64,000 bases of DNA. Origin: Haberlea rhodopensis (taxonomy: Eukaryota > Streptophyta > Magnoliopsida > Lamiales > Gesneriaceae). The notes beneath the pieces are model-generated. The model was not told the DNA's origin, made no database searches, and saw only the letters and a program-made list of their open reading frames with translations. The first letter of the stretch is position 1. Each line of letters starts with the position of its first letter. Both the position numbers and the translations under genes were made by a program. The DNA lies in contig CAJQUN010000007.1 of the NCBI GenBank assembly GCA_907163345.1, positions 6,834,582 through 6,898,581 on the forward strand, in the 5' to 3' direction. Positions 1-10,162 of the stretch are shown here, in pieces.

Positions 1-550
1 TAGCAATGTAACAGCGAAACTCACCAGCAAGATCTCATTCACGAAGATTACAAGCAAAGATCAAGCTATAGATAGCCAACAAGTCAAATATAACATTTTT
101 GAGAAGTCAGAAGAAAGTAAAAAGAAATCAGAATCACACAAGTACTCCCCAACGGACATATGATGTATATAAGAGACAAATCCTTGTGAATGCTATATAT
201 ACACTTGAACACTGAAGAATAACAAGATGAACGATCCAACTCTTTTCAAACTCGTCAAGTATATTCCACAGAGTGATCGATCCAAATTGTAGCTTTAAAG
301 AACATATCAGCTTAGTTTAGAGCATACCTCATACACACATGCACAATAGTTGGAATAGAATATATGATTATATGTTCGTCACAAACACTCAAATCATTGT
401 CCATTGTGAGCTTTGTCATAAATGAGTGATTTGTATAACCGTCAGGCTTGCTGTCTTAACAGACTGAGAGTTAGATGAGTCGAGTTGTTGAGAAACAGCA
501 AGGTAGTTAAGAGTTTCAAAATTGGAGATCTATAATGATTATACTGATGT
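1..550. other. Non-coding, transposon-like flank
   Basis: No gene is visible. A block near 455-515 (GATGAGT, TTGTTGAG, AACA, AAGGTAGT and GAGTTTCA in the same order) resembles a block at about 53255-53325 inside an insertion later in the window. This suggests that both derive from one dispersed, probably LTR-type, repeat. The family is not identified. Confidence 0.4.
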
Positions 551-1608
551 GACTAGAAATAGACACATCTATTGCGCTTAATTGTCTACGATTTGGTATG
601 ATTTGATAGATAATTTGATGCATATGCTACCTAATCGTATATTTGTGTATATATAGGTGGAATCGAAGAAATCGAGCCAATAACGATGAATAAAGATCAA
701 GAAAAGTTTTGGAGATGATAAAGACTCAAGGTAGGTCAAGAAAATGCTTAAAATGTAATTTTTAAGCGGTGATCCATCGCCTAGGAAGAAGAAATCGATC
801 GCCTATGGACAGAAAGTTGAGCAACAAAATTCACGATGCAGGGATTGATCGGCACAAGGACGCGATCGATCGCCAAAATGTACTGGAGCTCAGCGATCGA
901 TCGGCACAAGAAGCGATCGATTGCCAAAACATTCTGCTTGAAAAAAATAAAGGGGCGATCGATCGCCAGTTTATAGAGTTCGATCGCTAATGAGTTCGAG
1001 AAAAAAAGGAAACTTGATCTTTTTACCATCTTTGGAAGATTTTTACCTATCCTAGCATATTCCCTAGCCCTATAACTCGAAAATTAGCCTCATAACACAA
1101 GGATTCAGACTTCTAGAAATTAGAATAGATTTTTACTCTCAAATTTGAAGAACAACTTGAAGAACTCAAGCACGAAGACGGAGTTGACGAGCCGGAAATG
1201 TGTCATCTTTTAATAACTTCTTTCTTAGCTTTTGTTTAATATTTTCTAGATTAATTTTGATTTTTTTAAGTTCAATTATGAGCAGCTAAACTTATATTCT
1301 TGGTTGAGGAAGAAAAAATCATTGGAGTTTAATTTATTCATGAGATTTTTGTTTTGAATTGGTGATTTTTTTTAAGTATCATAAGTTTTTCTATTATTCT
1401 TATCATGATTGTGTTATTTGGTTGTTATATTAGCTACCTGATGATTTTTAATGCTAAGTTTGATATCAAATACGTAATTGTTTGATTAATAAAACTTGCG
1501 AAGCAACTAAAATTGATAATTCTCTGTTGTTGTGGTTATTAAATTCCTAGGGAAAACTTTTGACTAGATTAAACATAACTGTTGTAGTTTATGTTGTTTA
1601 GCTTCACC
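550..1608 (+). mobile_element. Athila/Tat-type LTR fragment
   Basis: The sequence follows the layout of the Athila-like LTR found elsewhere in the window (3985-5302, minus). It has a short opening block with paired ACAC/CTTAATT motifs, then a region ending in TATATATAGGTGGAATC, then a cluster of CGATCGATCG motifs, then an AT-rich tail with the phrase ATGAGCAGCTAAAC that is common in this LTR class. It is cut at 1608 by the start of the next LTR (1609). The left edge is approximate and no target duplication is visible. Small ORFs in it are chance frames through the CGATCGATCG repeats. Confidence 0.5.
793..985. repeat. CGATCGATCG cluster 1
   Basis: About six copies of CGATCGATCG or one-base variants (ATCGATCG, CGATCGATTG) are spaced about 20-45 bp apart inside the Athila/Tat-type LTR fragment. 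They are usually flanked by GC-rich bases such as GCC or GGC. The spacing is irregular, so this is an interspersed motif cluster and not a simple satellite. Confidence 0.8.
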
Positions 1609-2485
1609 TGTGATATCCCTGAAATTAATCATGTAATAATTATGGTGTTATGATTATTATTATGATTGGGATATGTATACTTATGCGGTGGGCATGAACT
1701 GGTAATACATTTCAAGGTGCATGTGATGCATGTTGGGAAAATTGGTGATTTGGCATGATTTATTTGAGATTGGTTCTCATTAATCTGGAAAGCATGTAAA
1801 TTGTGGTTATGGTGCATTTTATGAGTAAATGCTTTCAAATATCAAGTTGGCATATTTTAATACATCATGCTAAATACCTGGGTATCATTTTAATTTAACC
1901 CCTTCTAATAAAATCCTACACCCTACCCTTATTTACTCTGATTCCCCACCACTCTCCATTTTTATCACTCAACCCTTCCCCAAAACCCAAAAATCGATTT
2001 TTGCAAGGAAGAGAAGAGGATAAGAGTTCCAAGCTTGGTTTTGCTTGTGTCTTGCTAAGGATTTGAAGCTTTATTGGTAATGAACCCTCTTCTTTAATGT
2101 TTATTCATGTTTTAAAGAGTTTTGGGTTGGATTATTTGGGGAAAAAAGGGGTTTGATTTGATACATGGTGTTTTATGTGTTAATGGTTAAGTTTTGTTGA
2201 TATTGATGTATTTTGTTATGTATATTGAAGTTTTGGTTATGTTGGATGGTTCGGGTTTGAGGTTGTTTGTGTTGTAGGAGTTGGAAGTGATGAAATGTAT
2301 GAAAATGACGAAAATCACACTTACAGGTATCCGCAATCGATCGGCGTGTTTCACCGATCGATCGCGAGTTTGCGCGATCGATCGGCGAAGTCCGTGATCG
2401 ATCAGCAGGAACTCAGTAATCGATCGCGGAGTGACGAATTTTAAGCATTGAGGCAGGGGAGTCTCGCGATCGATCGGACGATTCA
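1609..2485 (+). mobile_element. Chromovirus 5' LTR (family A), left part
   Basis: It starts TGTGATATCCCTGAAATT, matching the start of the solo LTR at 10853 (TGTGACATCCCCGAAATG). Similarity continues through the phrases GGTGCATGTGATGCATG and TGAGTAAATGCTTT to the CGATCGATCG cluster. The LTR is interrupted near 2485 by the Athila-like insertion and resumes at 5303. Joined, the two parts give about 1.8 kb, close to the 2.07-kb solo LTR. The Del/Tekay-like chromovirus assignment rests on LTR style, the initiator-Met primer site at 6239 and the downstream pol. Confidence 0.75.
2333..2479. repeat. CGATCGATCG cluster 2
   Basis: Six copies or near-copies of CGATCGATCG occur in family A LTR sequence, separated by 15-45 bp. 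They align in order with the cluster at 11609-11822 in the solo LTR, so the cluster is an ancestral feature of this LTR family. Several copies here carry a point change in the motif (AATCGATCG, GATCGATCAG). Confidence 0.8.
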
Positions 2486-2535
2486 AGTGTCATTTAAGCA
2501 CACAACATGTGGTTAAAACAAGTAAACATGCAAGC

Positions 2536-2550
2536 CACTCCCCCAAACTT
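2536..2550 (-). other. Polypurine tract
   Basis: On the minus strand the sequence reads AAGTTTGGGGGAGTG. This is the usual polypurine phrase just before the 3' LTR in Athila/Tat elements, where it primes plus-strand DNA synthesis. A small hairpin (CATTG-TCCT-CAATG, 2559-2572) sits directly upstream. No intact 3' LTR follows. Confidence 0.7.
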
Positions 2551-2808
2551 AAATGAAACATTGTCCTCAATGTTTAATAGAATTAAAAGGGAAAAAGTAA
2601 ACTCCCCTGATCAAGACGCTTGCATTAGGGTTGAGGAAGATTCGCTTTTGAAAGCTCCACTGTTGTAGGGGTTCATCGCTCCAACTAAGTACCTAGCAAG
2701 AGAAGAATGCAAATGGTAAAATATTCGACTCGAGAGATAAACAAAACTAAAAACAAAAACTGAAAATCAAATAACAAAACTAAATAGCAAAATGATAGCT
2801 TGGGTTGC

Positions 2809-2826
2809 CTCCCAAGAAGCGTTGAT
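2809..2826 (-). other. Conserved hairpin upstream of the polypurine tract
   Basis: CTTGGG and CCCAAG form a perfect 6-bp stem around a 6-base loop, on either strand. A GGGAGGCAACCC core like this is common in the 3' untranslated part of Athila-type elements. Its function is unknown. Confidence 0.5.
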
Positions 2827-3020
2827 TTCTAGCCATCGGCTTGACCATCAGAAGCAACCATCAAAGAGCGGCTGCCGCCCATAGTAAGTATCGTATGATA
2901 CCACTAATGGGTCTTCATTCAGTATGCCCTCAAGATTGGCAAGATTGTAACAGTGTAAGCTCGTCGCTCCAACAACATTCGTAAAGTGGCAGGCATGGGA
3001 GGATGATTCTTGACTTGACT

Positions 3021-3845
3021 TCATATCTTAGAGGATGTAGTGCGGTGAAGTTGGCATCGATGGAAAATACGGATCACATATGGCATAGAACATGTCACCA
3101 TCGATGGGCTCAAATCGGAATCTTCGAAAGTCTCTTCCTTTTCCAACATCACACTCGACTCATCTTCACATGGGAACTCCTCGGATAACATCTCTGAAGT
3201 AGGCTCAATCTCTTGAAGAGGCTCAAGTACCCTCGAGTGTGCATCATCATATAACCAATCTTGATTCGCCGCCTCTTGATTTGTAGCCCTCATCTCTTCC
3301 TCTTGGCAACTAGATGAAATTGTTTCCATGAGGACCGCCATTTGCTGCTCCAAGTGACGCATAGAGTTGGTTTGGCACTCCAAACTGTTCTCAGTTGATG
3401 CCATGAATCTTACTAAGGTATCCTCTAACTGAGTCGTGACGTTTGCAGAACTATCTCTCCTCTCTTCGTGATGTTCAAATGGTTGTGGCGTATCAATAAG
3501 GTAGTGAGGCTCCGATGGGTATTGGTGACTCCAACCTTGTAGTGAAGGATCACAATGCCAGTGATGATCGAAGTCCGCCATAGCATTGAACATGTGCACC
3601 ACACTGTCCTCATCTCTATAAATCAGAGGACTCCCAGTCACCAGTGCTCCGCTCAATACCCATTCTCGTGTCTGTGCATCCAGCCCTATGAAGAAATATT
3701 GCATGAGAGTATAGTTCGAAAAGTAGTGATACCAGAATGTGTTGGCCAATTCATTGAATCTCTCCCAAACAGCGTAGAACGGCTCGGAATGTTGTTGGGC
3801 AAAGCTTGTGAAGGCTTGTTGATGTAGCATCTCCAAGTACCTCAC
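3021..3845 (-). CDS. Gag-like ORF of non-autonomous Athila-like element
   Basis: An open frame of 274 codons on the minus strand. Residues about 13-50 (PFYAVWERFNELA, then a hydrophobic stretch and FFIGLD) match the pattern of the plant retrotransposon gag capsid domain, in which a WERF motif is followed by YNGLD. A serine/glutamate-rich middle (about 135-190) includes a likely coiled-coil stretch around LEQQMAVLMET, and an acidic region follows. No zinc knuckle and no fused protease-polymerase are present. The frame is intact even though the element lost its 3' LTR, so the copy is either young or its gag was kept. The start is the first ATG in the frame, and an upstream start cannot be excluded. 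Confidence 0.6.
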   Translation of the reverse strand: MRYLEMLHQQAFTSFAQQHSEPFYAVWERFNELANTFWYHYFSNYTLMQYFFIGLDAQTREWVLSGALVTGSPLIYRDEDSVVHMFNAMADFDHHWHCDPSLQGWSHQYPSEPHYLIDTPQPFEHHEERRDSSANVTTQLEDTLVRFMASTENSLECQTNSMRHLEQQMAVLMETISSSCQEEEMRATNQEAANQDWLYDDAHSRVLEPLQEIEPTSEMLSEEFPCEDESSVMLEKEETFEDSDLSPSMVTCSMPYVIRIFHRCQLHRTTSSKI

Positions 3846-3961
3846 AAAACAAACAAAACAAAAACAAAATAAATATATATATAATTTTTTTTCTCGAAAT
3901 AAATAAACAAAAATGGTTAAATTACAGTCAAAGAACCTAGTATGATATTACTAAAGTTAAT

Positions 3962-3978
3962 CCCAGGCAACGGCGCCA
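3962..3978 (-). other. Primer binding site (tRNA-Asp)
   Basis: On the minus strand the 17 bases read TGGCGCCGTTGCCTGGG. That is complementary to the 3' end of plant tRNA-Asp (CCCCGGCAACGGCGCCA) except for one or two bases. It lies 6 bp inside the LTR end at 3985, as expected for the minus-strand DNA primer site of Athila elements. Confidence 0.8.
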
Positions 3979-3984
3979 AAAACT

Positions 3985-5302
3985 TGATCGCTTTTATTTT
4001 AAACAATTAATTCCAATCTAGCGATTTTAGACCGCAAGTGCACGGTGTCAAGTTTTAGTATAGATAGGAAGAATACGGTTTGTCGAACCCACTGGGACTA
4101 ACAAGCAATTATCAAATATGATTTCTTTTAACTATATTTAACCTACAATAATTAATTAATAATTAAACTACTCTAATACAACCAAAACAATCGACGATCA
4201 CGAGAAAGAATTATCAAGACTATGATTTACCTAACCCAATTCTTTTCTCCATACATCTCTAAGGTGACAGGTTTTCCGAATTTATTCAATACACTCTCTC
4301 GGGCTATATTAAATCTAACATCAAATTGCAACTAGTAACTCTCGTTCACTTAATTAACAATTTAATATTGAATGCGCTTTATGAAAACCACTAACTTTAG
4401 ATTAAACAACCCAAAGCTATCACTCGTATGTGATTTTATCTCTCGATCTTAATCTTTAACGCACGGCATGAATTATTATATCGTATTATAATTTTATCTC
4501 TCGATCTCAATTATAATAAAATATCATTCAAAGGGGATCAATCCTTCAAAATCATTAAGAACAATAACACATGCTCATAGAAGATGTATGAATTCAATCA
4601 ATCAAGAATATTAAAGGAAAAACAATGTTTAAGATATTTCTCAATCATCCAAAACACATTAAATCCAATAATAATTCAAAAATAATAATAGAAAAGTAAA
4701 AGCAAACTCCCAAGTCGACTTCTTCGTTGATTCTTGATCCTTCCTCACTTCTTTCTCGATCGTGCTCCTCGATTCTCTTGTTGGCTTGTTCCAATTCCTA
4801 TGATGAAGAGGTGATGGTGGATGAAGGTGATATGGAGTATGGAGGAGTGGAGGCTATTCCTAGGTTCAAAAGTCTCTTCTTGGTTGTGATTTTCGTCCAA
4901 ATATATAGAGGGAAGGGAATCAAGGACTTCCTTGTTGGACACAAACTCTATAAGAAATTTATTTTTCAGAAAACTCCTCCGACCGATCGATCGAGACTGA
5001 CTGCTCGATCGATCGCCAAAGTTCTGCCATCACCGATCAATCGAGATTGGTGGCTCGATCGATCGAGATGCTTTTTTATTTTATTTTTATTTTCTTTTAT
5101 TCTTTTCTTCTTTTCCCGGCTTTGACTCGTTCGCTCGGTTCGGTCCTTTTTCATCTTTTTGGCTCATTTTCTCTACTTTTATGCATTTCAAAATTGATTC
5201 CTGAAATATAGAAATATATACCAAAAACCGTAAATAATCCAAGAATCAACACGAAAACCATTATAAAATCGTTCTAAATAAGTGTAAAAAAGACACTTAT
5301 CA
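3985..5302 (-). mobile_element. Athila-like LTR (5' LTR of the nested element)
   Basis: 1318 bp. On the minus strand it begins TGATAAGTGTC and ends GATCA next to the primer site. It carries CGATCGATCG motifs in its first third (4983-5068), and an R/U5-like section rich in repeated TCTCTCGATC phrases around 4430-4510. Related partial LTRs are at 9875-10162 (plus) and 35077-35597 (minus). Confidence 0.8.
4983..5068. repeat. CGATCGATCG cluster 3
   Basis: Four copies (CGATCGATCG three times and CGATCAATCG once) at intervals of about 20-35 bp inside the Athila-like LTR. The flanks differ from those in family A LTRs, so this cluster is not simply family A sequence. Confidence 0.8.
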
Positions 5303-6234
5303 TTGGACTATTATTTGGCTTCTAATATTGAGTTGTACACTTGTGTAGAGCCTTCCCAGGTGGCAACACAACGAAGGGGATAAAGTCCTACACACATCCC
5401 ATATTTTTGAAAGGTACGTAGAGAGATGTACGGGCACCAAACAGTAAAATGTCTTTGTACATTTTGGATTATGCATTGTGGTTGCATATATATATTGAAT
5501 ACTTGGTGCATATTGTGGATAGTCGTTGTTATACTCGAGCGATGATTTTAATGCTTTGTCGCTGTCATTTGAAGCGATGAGAGAATACTTGTCGTTGTCA
5601 TATCATAGCGAGGAAAGAATATTTGCCGCTAATATGTTGAAGCGAGGGGAAATGCCGTTGTCACATTAAAGCGAGGTTATTTGATGCCGCTGATATGTCG
5701 AAGCGAGGGGTATTAGTGTCGCGATCATGACAAAGCGATGTGCATTAAAATACATTGTTATAGCAAGACTATGATGTGTGATTAGTGTGGGTGGGTTGAA
5801 TATATCTCATGACATTTGTGGAACCGTATTATAATCCATTGATTATGATTATGAGTTATGGTACAGGGACAACCAAAGGGAGCGTTTTAAATGCATTGGA
5901 ATACATGAAGTGCTTTGTATTTATGGTTTATGCTTTTACACATAATAATCATATTGTTGTGAATATGGATTGTTATATGCTCAAGTGTGGGGTTGTTTCT
6001 GTAGGAGCTTTTGACATGGAGGGCTAAGGCCAAGGTTGATGCAGTGAGCTGTGTTACATTCATTTTGTGGGAATGCAATGATTGTGGGAATGTAACTAAT
6101 TCTTTTTTGGGAAGTTTATTTTGGCACTATAATCCTTAAGCTCAAAGCATCAACATGAACCTTTATACTCTGATGAATGCATGTTTAGCTCTCTTAATGC
6201 ACTTAATCCACACTTAAGGTAGAGATGCCTTACA
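5303..6234 (+). mobile_element. Chromovirus 5' LTR (family A), right part
   Basis: It continues the solo-LTR alignment from TTGGACTATTATT (solo: about 11867). It passes CCCAGGTGGCAACACA, GGTACGTAG and ACGGGCACC, then a subrepeat region (about 5535-5730) with recurring GCCGCT and GAAGCGAGGGG phrases, and ends CCTTACA directly before a primer site. The solo LTR has the equivalent subrepeats at 12160-12360. Confidence 0.8.
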
Positions 6235-6238
6235 TTAG

Positions 6239-6250
6239 TGGTATCAAAGC
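6239..6250 (+). other. Primer binding site (initiator tRNA-Met)
   Basis: TGGTATCAAAGC differs by one base from the TGGTATCAGAGC primer site complementary to the 3' end of plant initiator tRNA-Met. It sits 4 bp after the LTR end CCTTACA at 6234. Confidence 0.8.
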
Positions 6251-6457
6251 AGTGGTTAGAGAACCAGGGATGAGCGAAGGGTAGACTTAGTGAACAAGTT
6301 GAATAGGTGTTCACTTATGAGCATGTTCATGCATGTGGTGCATACTTGAATATACATGTGTTATACTAACATGCTTGGAGAATTGTTATTCATGTTAACT
6401 AACGGTGTATTAAATGAATTGTTCAGGTGTTATTATTCTTAACCCCTGTATTACAGC

Positions 6458-7313
6458 ATGGCAGACAGGGACTTGTAGCACCTCAATGAAGGGGTGGGAG
6501 ATGCAATGAGTATAAATGCAAGTAATGCGCAGATTAATCATCTACCGCCACCGTCTGTGGGCGTGGAACCTATTGCACAGTTGTTACTGCCCGGGGAGTT
6601 GAGTCTGACGCAGTTCTTGACCTTCCATCCACCTTGATTTGAGGGAACTGAGACTGGGGAAGAAGCAGAAGAATGGCTTGAGAGAATTGAGCTGATTTTT
6701 GTATCGGCACCGTGTGCCAAGACTGCTTTGAGACTGGCAGAGTTCACACTGGCGAAGAAATCGCATGTGGTGGAAGACAATTGTTATGGAGATGAGAGCC
6801 CAGGGGATATTTCCGCTAGCTCCGCTCTCGTCAGACTGGCAGAGTTCTGAACCGGTACTTTTCGGCGGCCGCTAGACAGATGAAAGAGGATGAGTTCACT
6901 GACTTAAAGCAGGGCAGCATGACTGTTTCAGACTATGCTCTATAGTATTCATCACTCTTACGTTATGTTCCTCATATCGCTACAAACAGTCATGCCAAAA
7001 TGAGACACTTCTTAAAGGGACTGAGGCTGGAGCTGTTTGATCGGGTTCTCTCCAACAACCCCGCTCCTTTGATGATGCTCTGACGAGAGCGGAGCTAGAG
7101 GAAATTGGGATAAGTACTTACAAGGATATTGTACCCCCTCATGTACCATCTCAGAGGCCCGTGTCTGACAGTCTGAGGCCACTAGGAGAGTAGTTCAAGC
7201 CTCGTGGGGCTTCTTCATCTTCTCGATTTAGAGGGAGGCGATCTAATGACCGAAGGCCGGGAGATCGAAGGGGTAATGCACCGACCAATCGGGGGCCGAC
7301 ACAAGCGAGTAGG
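6458..7313 (+). pseudogene. Gag capsid region, broken
   Basis: The ATG at 6458 opens a gag remnant. Recognisable pieces are EEAEEWLERIELIF (about 6655-6696) and, further on, DEFTDLKQGSMTV and MRHFLKGLRLELF (about 6900-7040), which match the plant gypsy gag core. Stops and frame changes interrupt it (for example TGATTTG at 6637 and TAG near 6943). A scrambled patch at about 6795-6847 replaces the expected coding sequence and is made of local copied sequence (see findings). A basic, Arg/Ser-rich linker at 7200-7310 leads to the zinc knuckle. Confidence 0.75.
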
Positions 7314-7883
7314 ATGGGGGAATTAAGATGCAATTATTGTGGAGGACCGCACTCAATGCGTGACTGCTTGGTTTTTTATAGTTGTGGCAAGACGGGCCAC
7401 ATTGCTCGATATTGTCCTACCAGTGAAGGACAGCCAGATTTCAAGGGGAACAGAGCAAGATTTGATGGCAGGGCAGTACAACAGAGGCAATCGATTGTGC
7501 CTCAACCATTGAGAGGCCAGACAGTGGGACCACCTCAGGACCAGGTGTACTTACTGACTAGGGAGCAGGCTAAGGCAGCCCCAGAGGAAGTGATTGCGGG
7601 TAAATGTTATTTGTTTACCTACCCCGCTTTTATTTTGATAGATAAAGGTGCCTCCCATTCCTTTGTGTATGCGGATTTTGTGGAAAGACATCATATGTGC
7701 CCGTCTCCGTTGCCCACACCTCTTATGGTCTCGAGACCCACCGGGAAGTACATGATTGCTGATCGGATGTTATCTGACTGCCTCATTTATTTTGAGGGCA
7801 ATGATCTGAAGGCTGATTTGATTGTACTGGGAATGACGGACTTCGATTGCATTGTGGTCATCAATGTACTGAACAGATATTAG
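7314..7883 (+). pseudogene. Zinc knuckle and aspartic protease region
   Basis: Residues 5-17 (CNYC, H and C spaced as C-x2-C-x3-H-x4-C) form a near-standard CCHC knuckle. A second knuckle (SCGKTGHIARYC) lacks its first Cys. The protease region follows at about residues 105-189. The catalytic D-S/T-G-A motif reads DKGAS, so the Thr/Ser next to the catalytic Asp is lost and the enzyme is probably inactive. The expected FDVILGMDW-like end reads LIVLGMTDFDC. The frame stops at 7883 before the reverse transcriptase. Confidence 0.75.
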
Positions 7884-8024
7884 GCAGTGGTTGATTGCCG
7901 ATAGAGAACAGTTCGCTTACTATCTGATCAGGGGATTCAGTGGATATTTTATGGAAGTGGTTCTCATCCGAGAATTCCGTTGGCATCAACTATCAAAATG
8001 TCGCGGCTATTCGAACGTTGACAT

Positions 8025-8960
8025 ATGAGCTATCTCATTTATGCTATTGATGTGGCAGAGAAGAGGAGAGAACTGAGGATCGAGGAGGTACCCGTGGTTG
8101 CGGAGTTTGCCGATGTATTTCCAGAGGAAATTCATGGTTTTCCACCGAGTAGGGAAGTTGAGTTTGGGATTGAGCTATTACCAGGGACGTCCGCTATTTC
8201 TTGTGCTCCTTATAGAATGGCACCATCGGAGTTGAGGGAACTGAAGGTGCAGTTGCAGGAACTTCTTGACAAGGGATACATACGTCCTAGTGTATCACTT
8301 TGGGGTGCACCGGTCTTGTTTGTAAAAAAGAAGGATGGTTCAATACGATTGTGCATCGATTACTGGCATTTGAATAAAGCGACAGTAAAGAACAAGTACC
8401 CTCTTCCGCGGATTGATGAACTTTTTGATCAGTTGCAGGGCACGAAGCTTTATAGCAATTGACTTGAGGTCAGGTTACCATCAGATTTGGGTTAGAGAAG
8501 AGGATGTACAGAAGACAGCATTTCGGACTCAGTATGGGCATTACGAGTTCTTGGTCATGCCGTTCGGAGTGACGAACGCCCCAGCTATCTTTATGAGTCT
8601 GATGAATCGGGTGTTTTAGTCGTATCTAGATCAGTTCGTCATAGTATTTATTGATGACATTCTTGTCTATTCTAGAAGCGAAGAGGAGCACGTGAGGCAT
8701 TTACCGTGCTTCAGATTCTCCGGGATAATCAATTATTTGCCAAGTTTAGTAGGTGTGAATTCTGGTTGGATAATGTGGTATTTCTGGGTCATGCATCTCC
8801 AGAGATGGGATATCAGTGGATCCCAGGAAGGTAGAAGTAGTGATGGAATGGTCTGCGCCTACCTCTGTGCCCGAGATTCTGAGCTCTCTTGGTTTGGCTG
8901 GTTGCTATCGATGTTTTGTCGAGGGATTCTCGAAGATTGCTAAGCCATTGACCCAGTTAA
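8025..8960 (+). pseudogene. Reverse transcriptase, frameshifted
   Basis: The first piece (8025-8462) holds VPVVAEFADVFPEE, the linker before polymerase, then KGYIRPSVSLWGAPVLFVKKKDGS and LCIDYWHLN (normally YRxLN). Frame shifts at about 8460 put IDLRSGYHQI and VMPFGVTNAP in the next piece. A TAG at 8617 is followed by the catalytic FIDDILVYS at about 8645-8675. A further shift near 8695 leads into ILRDNQLFAKFS and the connection region PTSVPEILSSLGLAG. The product would be non-functional. Confidence 0.85.
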
Positions 8961-8989
8961 CTCAGAAAGGAATATCGTTTTATTGGTCT

Positions 8990-9475
8990 GAGGCTTGTGA
9001 TTTGAGTTATCGGGAATTGAAGCATCGGTTGACGACTGCACCCGTATTGGTGATTCCCACGGAGAACAAGAGGTTCGTTCTGTATATAGATGCGTCGCTA
9101 CAGGGCTTGGGATGCGTACTGATGCAAGATAAGCATGTGTTGTCTATGCTTCGATGCAAGTGAAGCCGCATGAGGCTAAGTATCCAGTTCACAATTTGGA
9201 ATTGGCGGCTATCGTATTTACCTTGAAGATTTGGCGGCACTATTTGTATGGTACATCATTTACCATTTACACGGACCACAAGAGCCTGAAGTTCCTATTT
9301 ACTCAGGCGGAGCTGAACATGAGGCAGAGGAGATGGATGGACTTGCTAAAGGACTATGATTGCAAGATAGAGTACCATCCCGGAAAGGCTAACTTGACAG
9401 CCGACGCGTTGAGTCGGAAGGTGAAGTGCACAGCGGAGGATATCATCCATTTGTCAGCCTTGTTGACCTCCTACT
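8990..9475 (+). pseudogene. RNase H region
   Basis: APVLVIPTENKRFVLYIDASLQGLG gives the first catalytic Asp region. A frameshift near 9145 precedes YPVHNLELAAIVFTLKIW with the catalytic Glu, then FTIYTDHKSL with the next Asp, and NLTADALSRK at the end. The motifs are those of the Ty3/gypsy RNase H that removes the RNA strand during reverse transcription. The frameshift makes it non-functional in this copy. Confidence 0.85.
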
Positions 9476-9874
9476 GTCAGTTGGGTTATGACTTTGATTT
9501 ATCTGCATCAACGGTACGTGTATCAACTTTATTAGTTGAGCAGACATTTCGAGAATACCAGAAAGACTCAGAAGTCAGATGATGAGATACAGAGATGGAT
9601 AGCATTGGTCCTTCAAGGACAACCATCGAGATTCAGGATTGCAGAGGATGGTACTTTGAGGCTTGGGAACCGTTGGGTGGTCCCAAGTGCTCCAGAGCTG
9701 GGCCAAGGAATCTTGCAGCGAGCTCACAACAGCAAATTTAGTATCCACCCAGGCGGGCGGAAAATGTATAAGGATCTGTATGACCAATTCTGTTGGAAGC
9801 GGGTGAAATGAGATGTTATAGTATTTTAAGATATGCTTGAGTTGTCAACAGGTGAAGGCAGAGAGGCAGAGACC

Positions 9875-10162
9875 TAATAAGTGTGATTTTTACACTTAAT
9901 TTGATATATGATTAAGGGCGTTTTGTAGTGATTCCTGAAAAATATTACGCGTTTTGGTATATATTTGTATATTTCAGGAATCTAGGTCCAAATGCATAAA
10001 AGTTGAGGAAATAGGCTTAAAATGATGAAAAATGACCAAACCGAGCATACACGGAAAAGGAGGGACGAACGTGCAAAATGTTGAAAATTAGACTCATGAT
10101 CGATCGGTAAAGATCAGCGATCGATCGCCACCAAACAGTGCACATTCGCGATCGATCGGTAA
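9875..10162 (+). mobile_element. Athila-like LTR fragment inside integrase
   Basis: It begins TAATAAGTGTGATTTTTACACTTA and aligns with the start of the Athila-like LTR at 5302-3985 (TGATAAGTGTC), through TTTGGTATATATTTGTATATTTCAGGAATC to three CGATCGATCG motifs (10098-10160). Only the first ~290 bp of the LTR are present. No target duplication is visible, and about 50 bp of integrase sequence is missing at the site. The right junction shows a 15-bp copy of nearby integrase sequence, so this looks like repair-associated capture and not a simple insertion. Confidence 0.7.
10098..10160. repeat. CGATCGATCG cluster 4
   Basis: Three motif copies (TGATCGATCGG, GCGATCGATCGC, GCGATCGATCGG) spaced about 22-32 bp apart in the Athila-like LTR fragment. 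The position in the LTR matches cluster 3. Confidence 0.8.

Larger units (their letters stand above)
2486..5302 (-). mobile_element. Nested non-autonomous Athila-like retrotransposon
   Basis: Read on the minus strand the order is LTR (5302-3985), an Asp-tRNA primer site, a single gag-like ORF, a hairpin, then a polypurine tract. No protease, reverse transcriptase or integrase is present, so this element would depend on another Athila element. The right edge is sharp: the LTR start TGATAAGTGTC abuts LTR A sequence (TTGGACTATT) that continues the solo-LTR alignment. The left edge is not. Beyond the polypurine tract there is no full 3' LTR and no TTGGA duplication, so the 3' LTR was lost. The left boundary is about 2480-2500. 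Confidence 0.75.

Noticed and set aside
769..990. ORF through the CGATCGATCG cluster with repeated AIDRQ-type units
   Set aside because: The repetitive peptide is a by-product of the DNA motif in a non-coding LTR. Both strands give similar frames.
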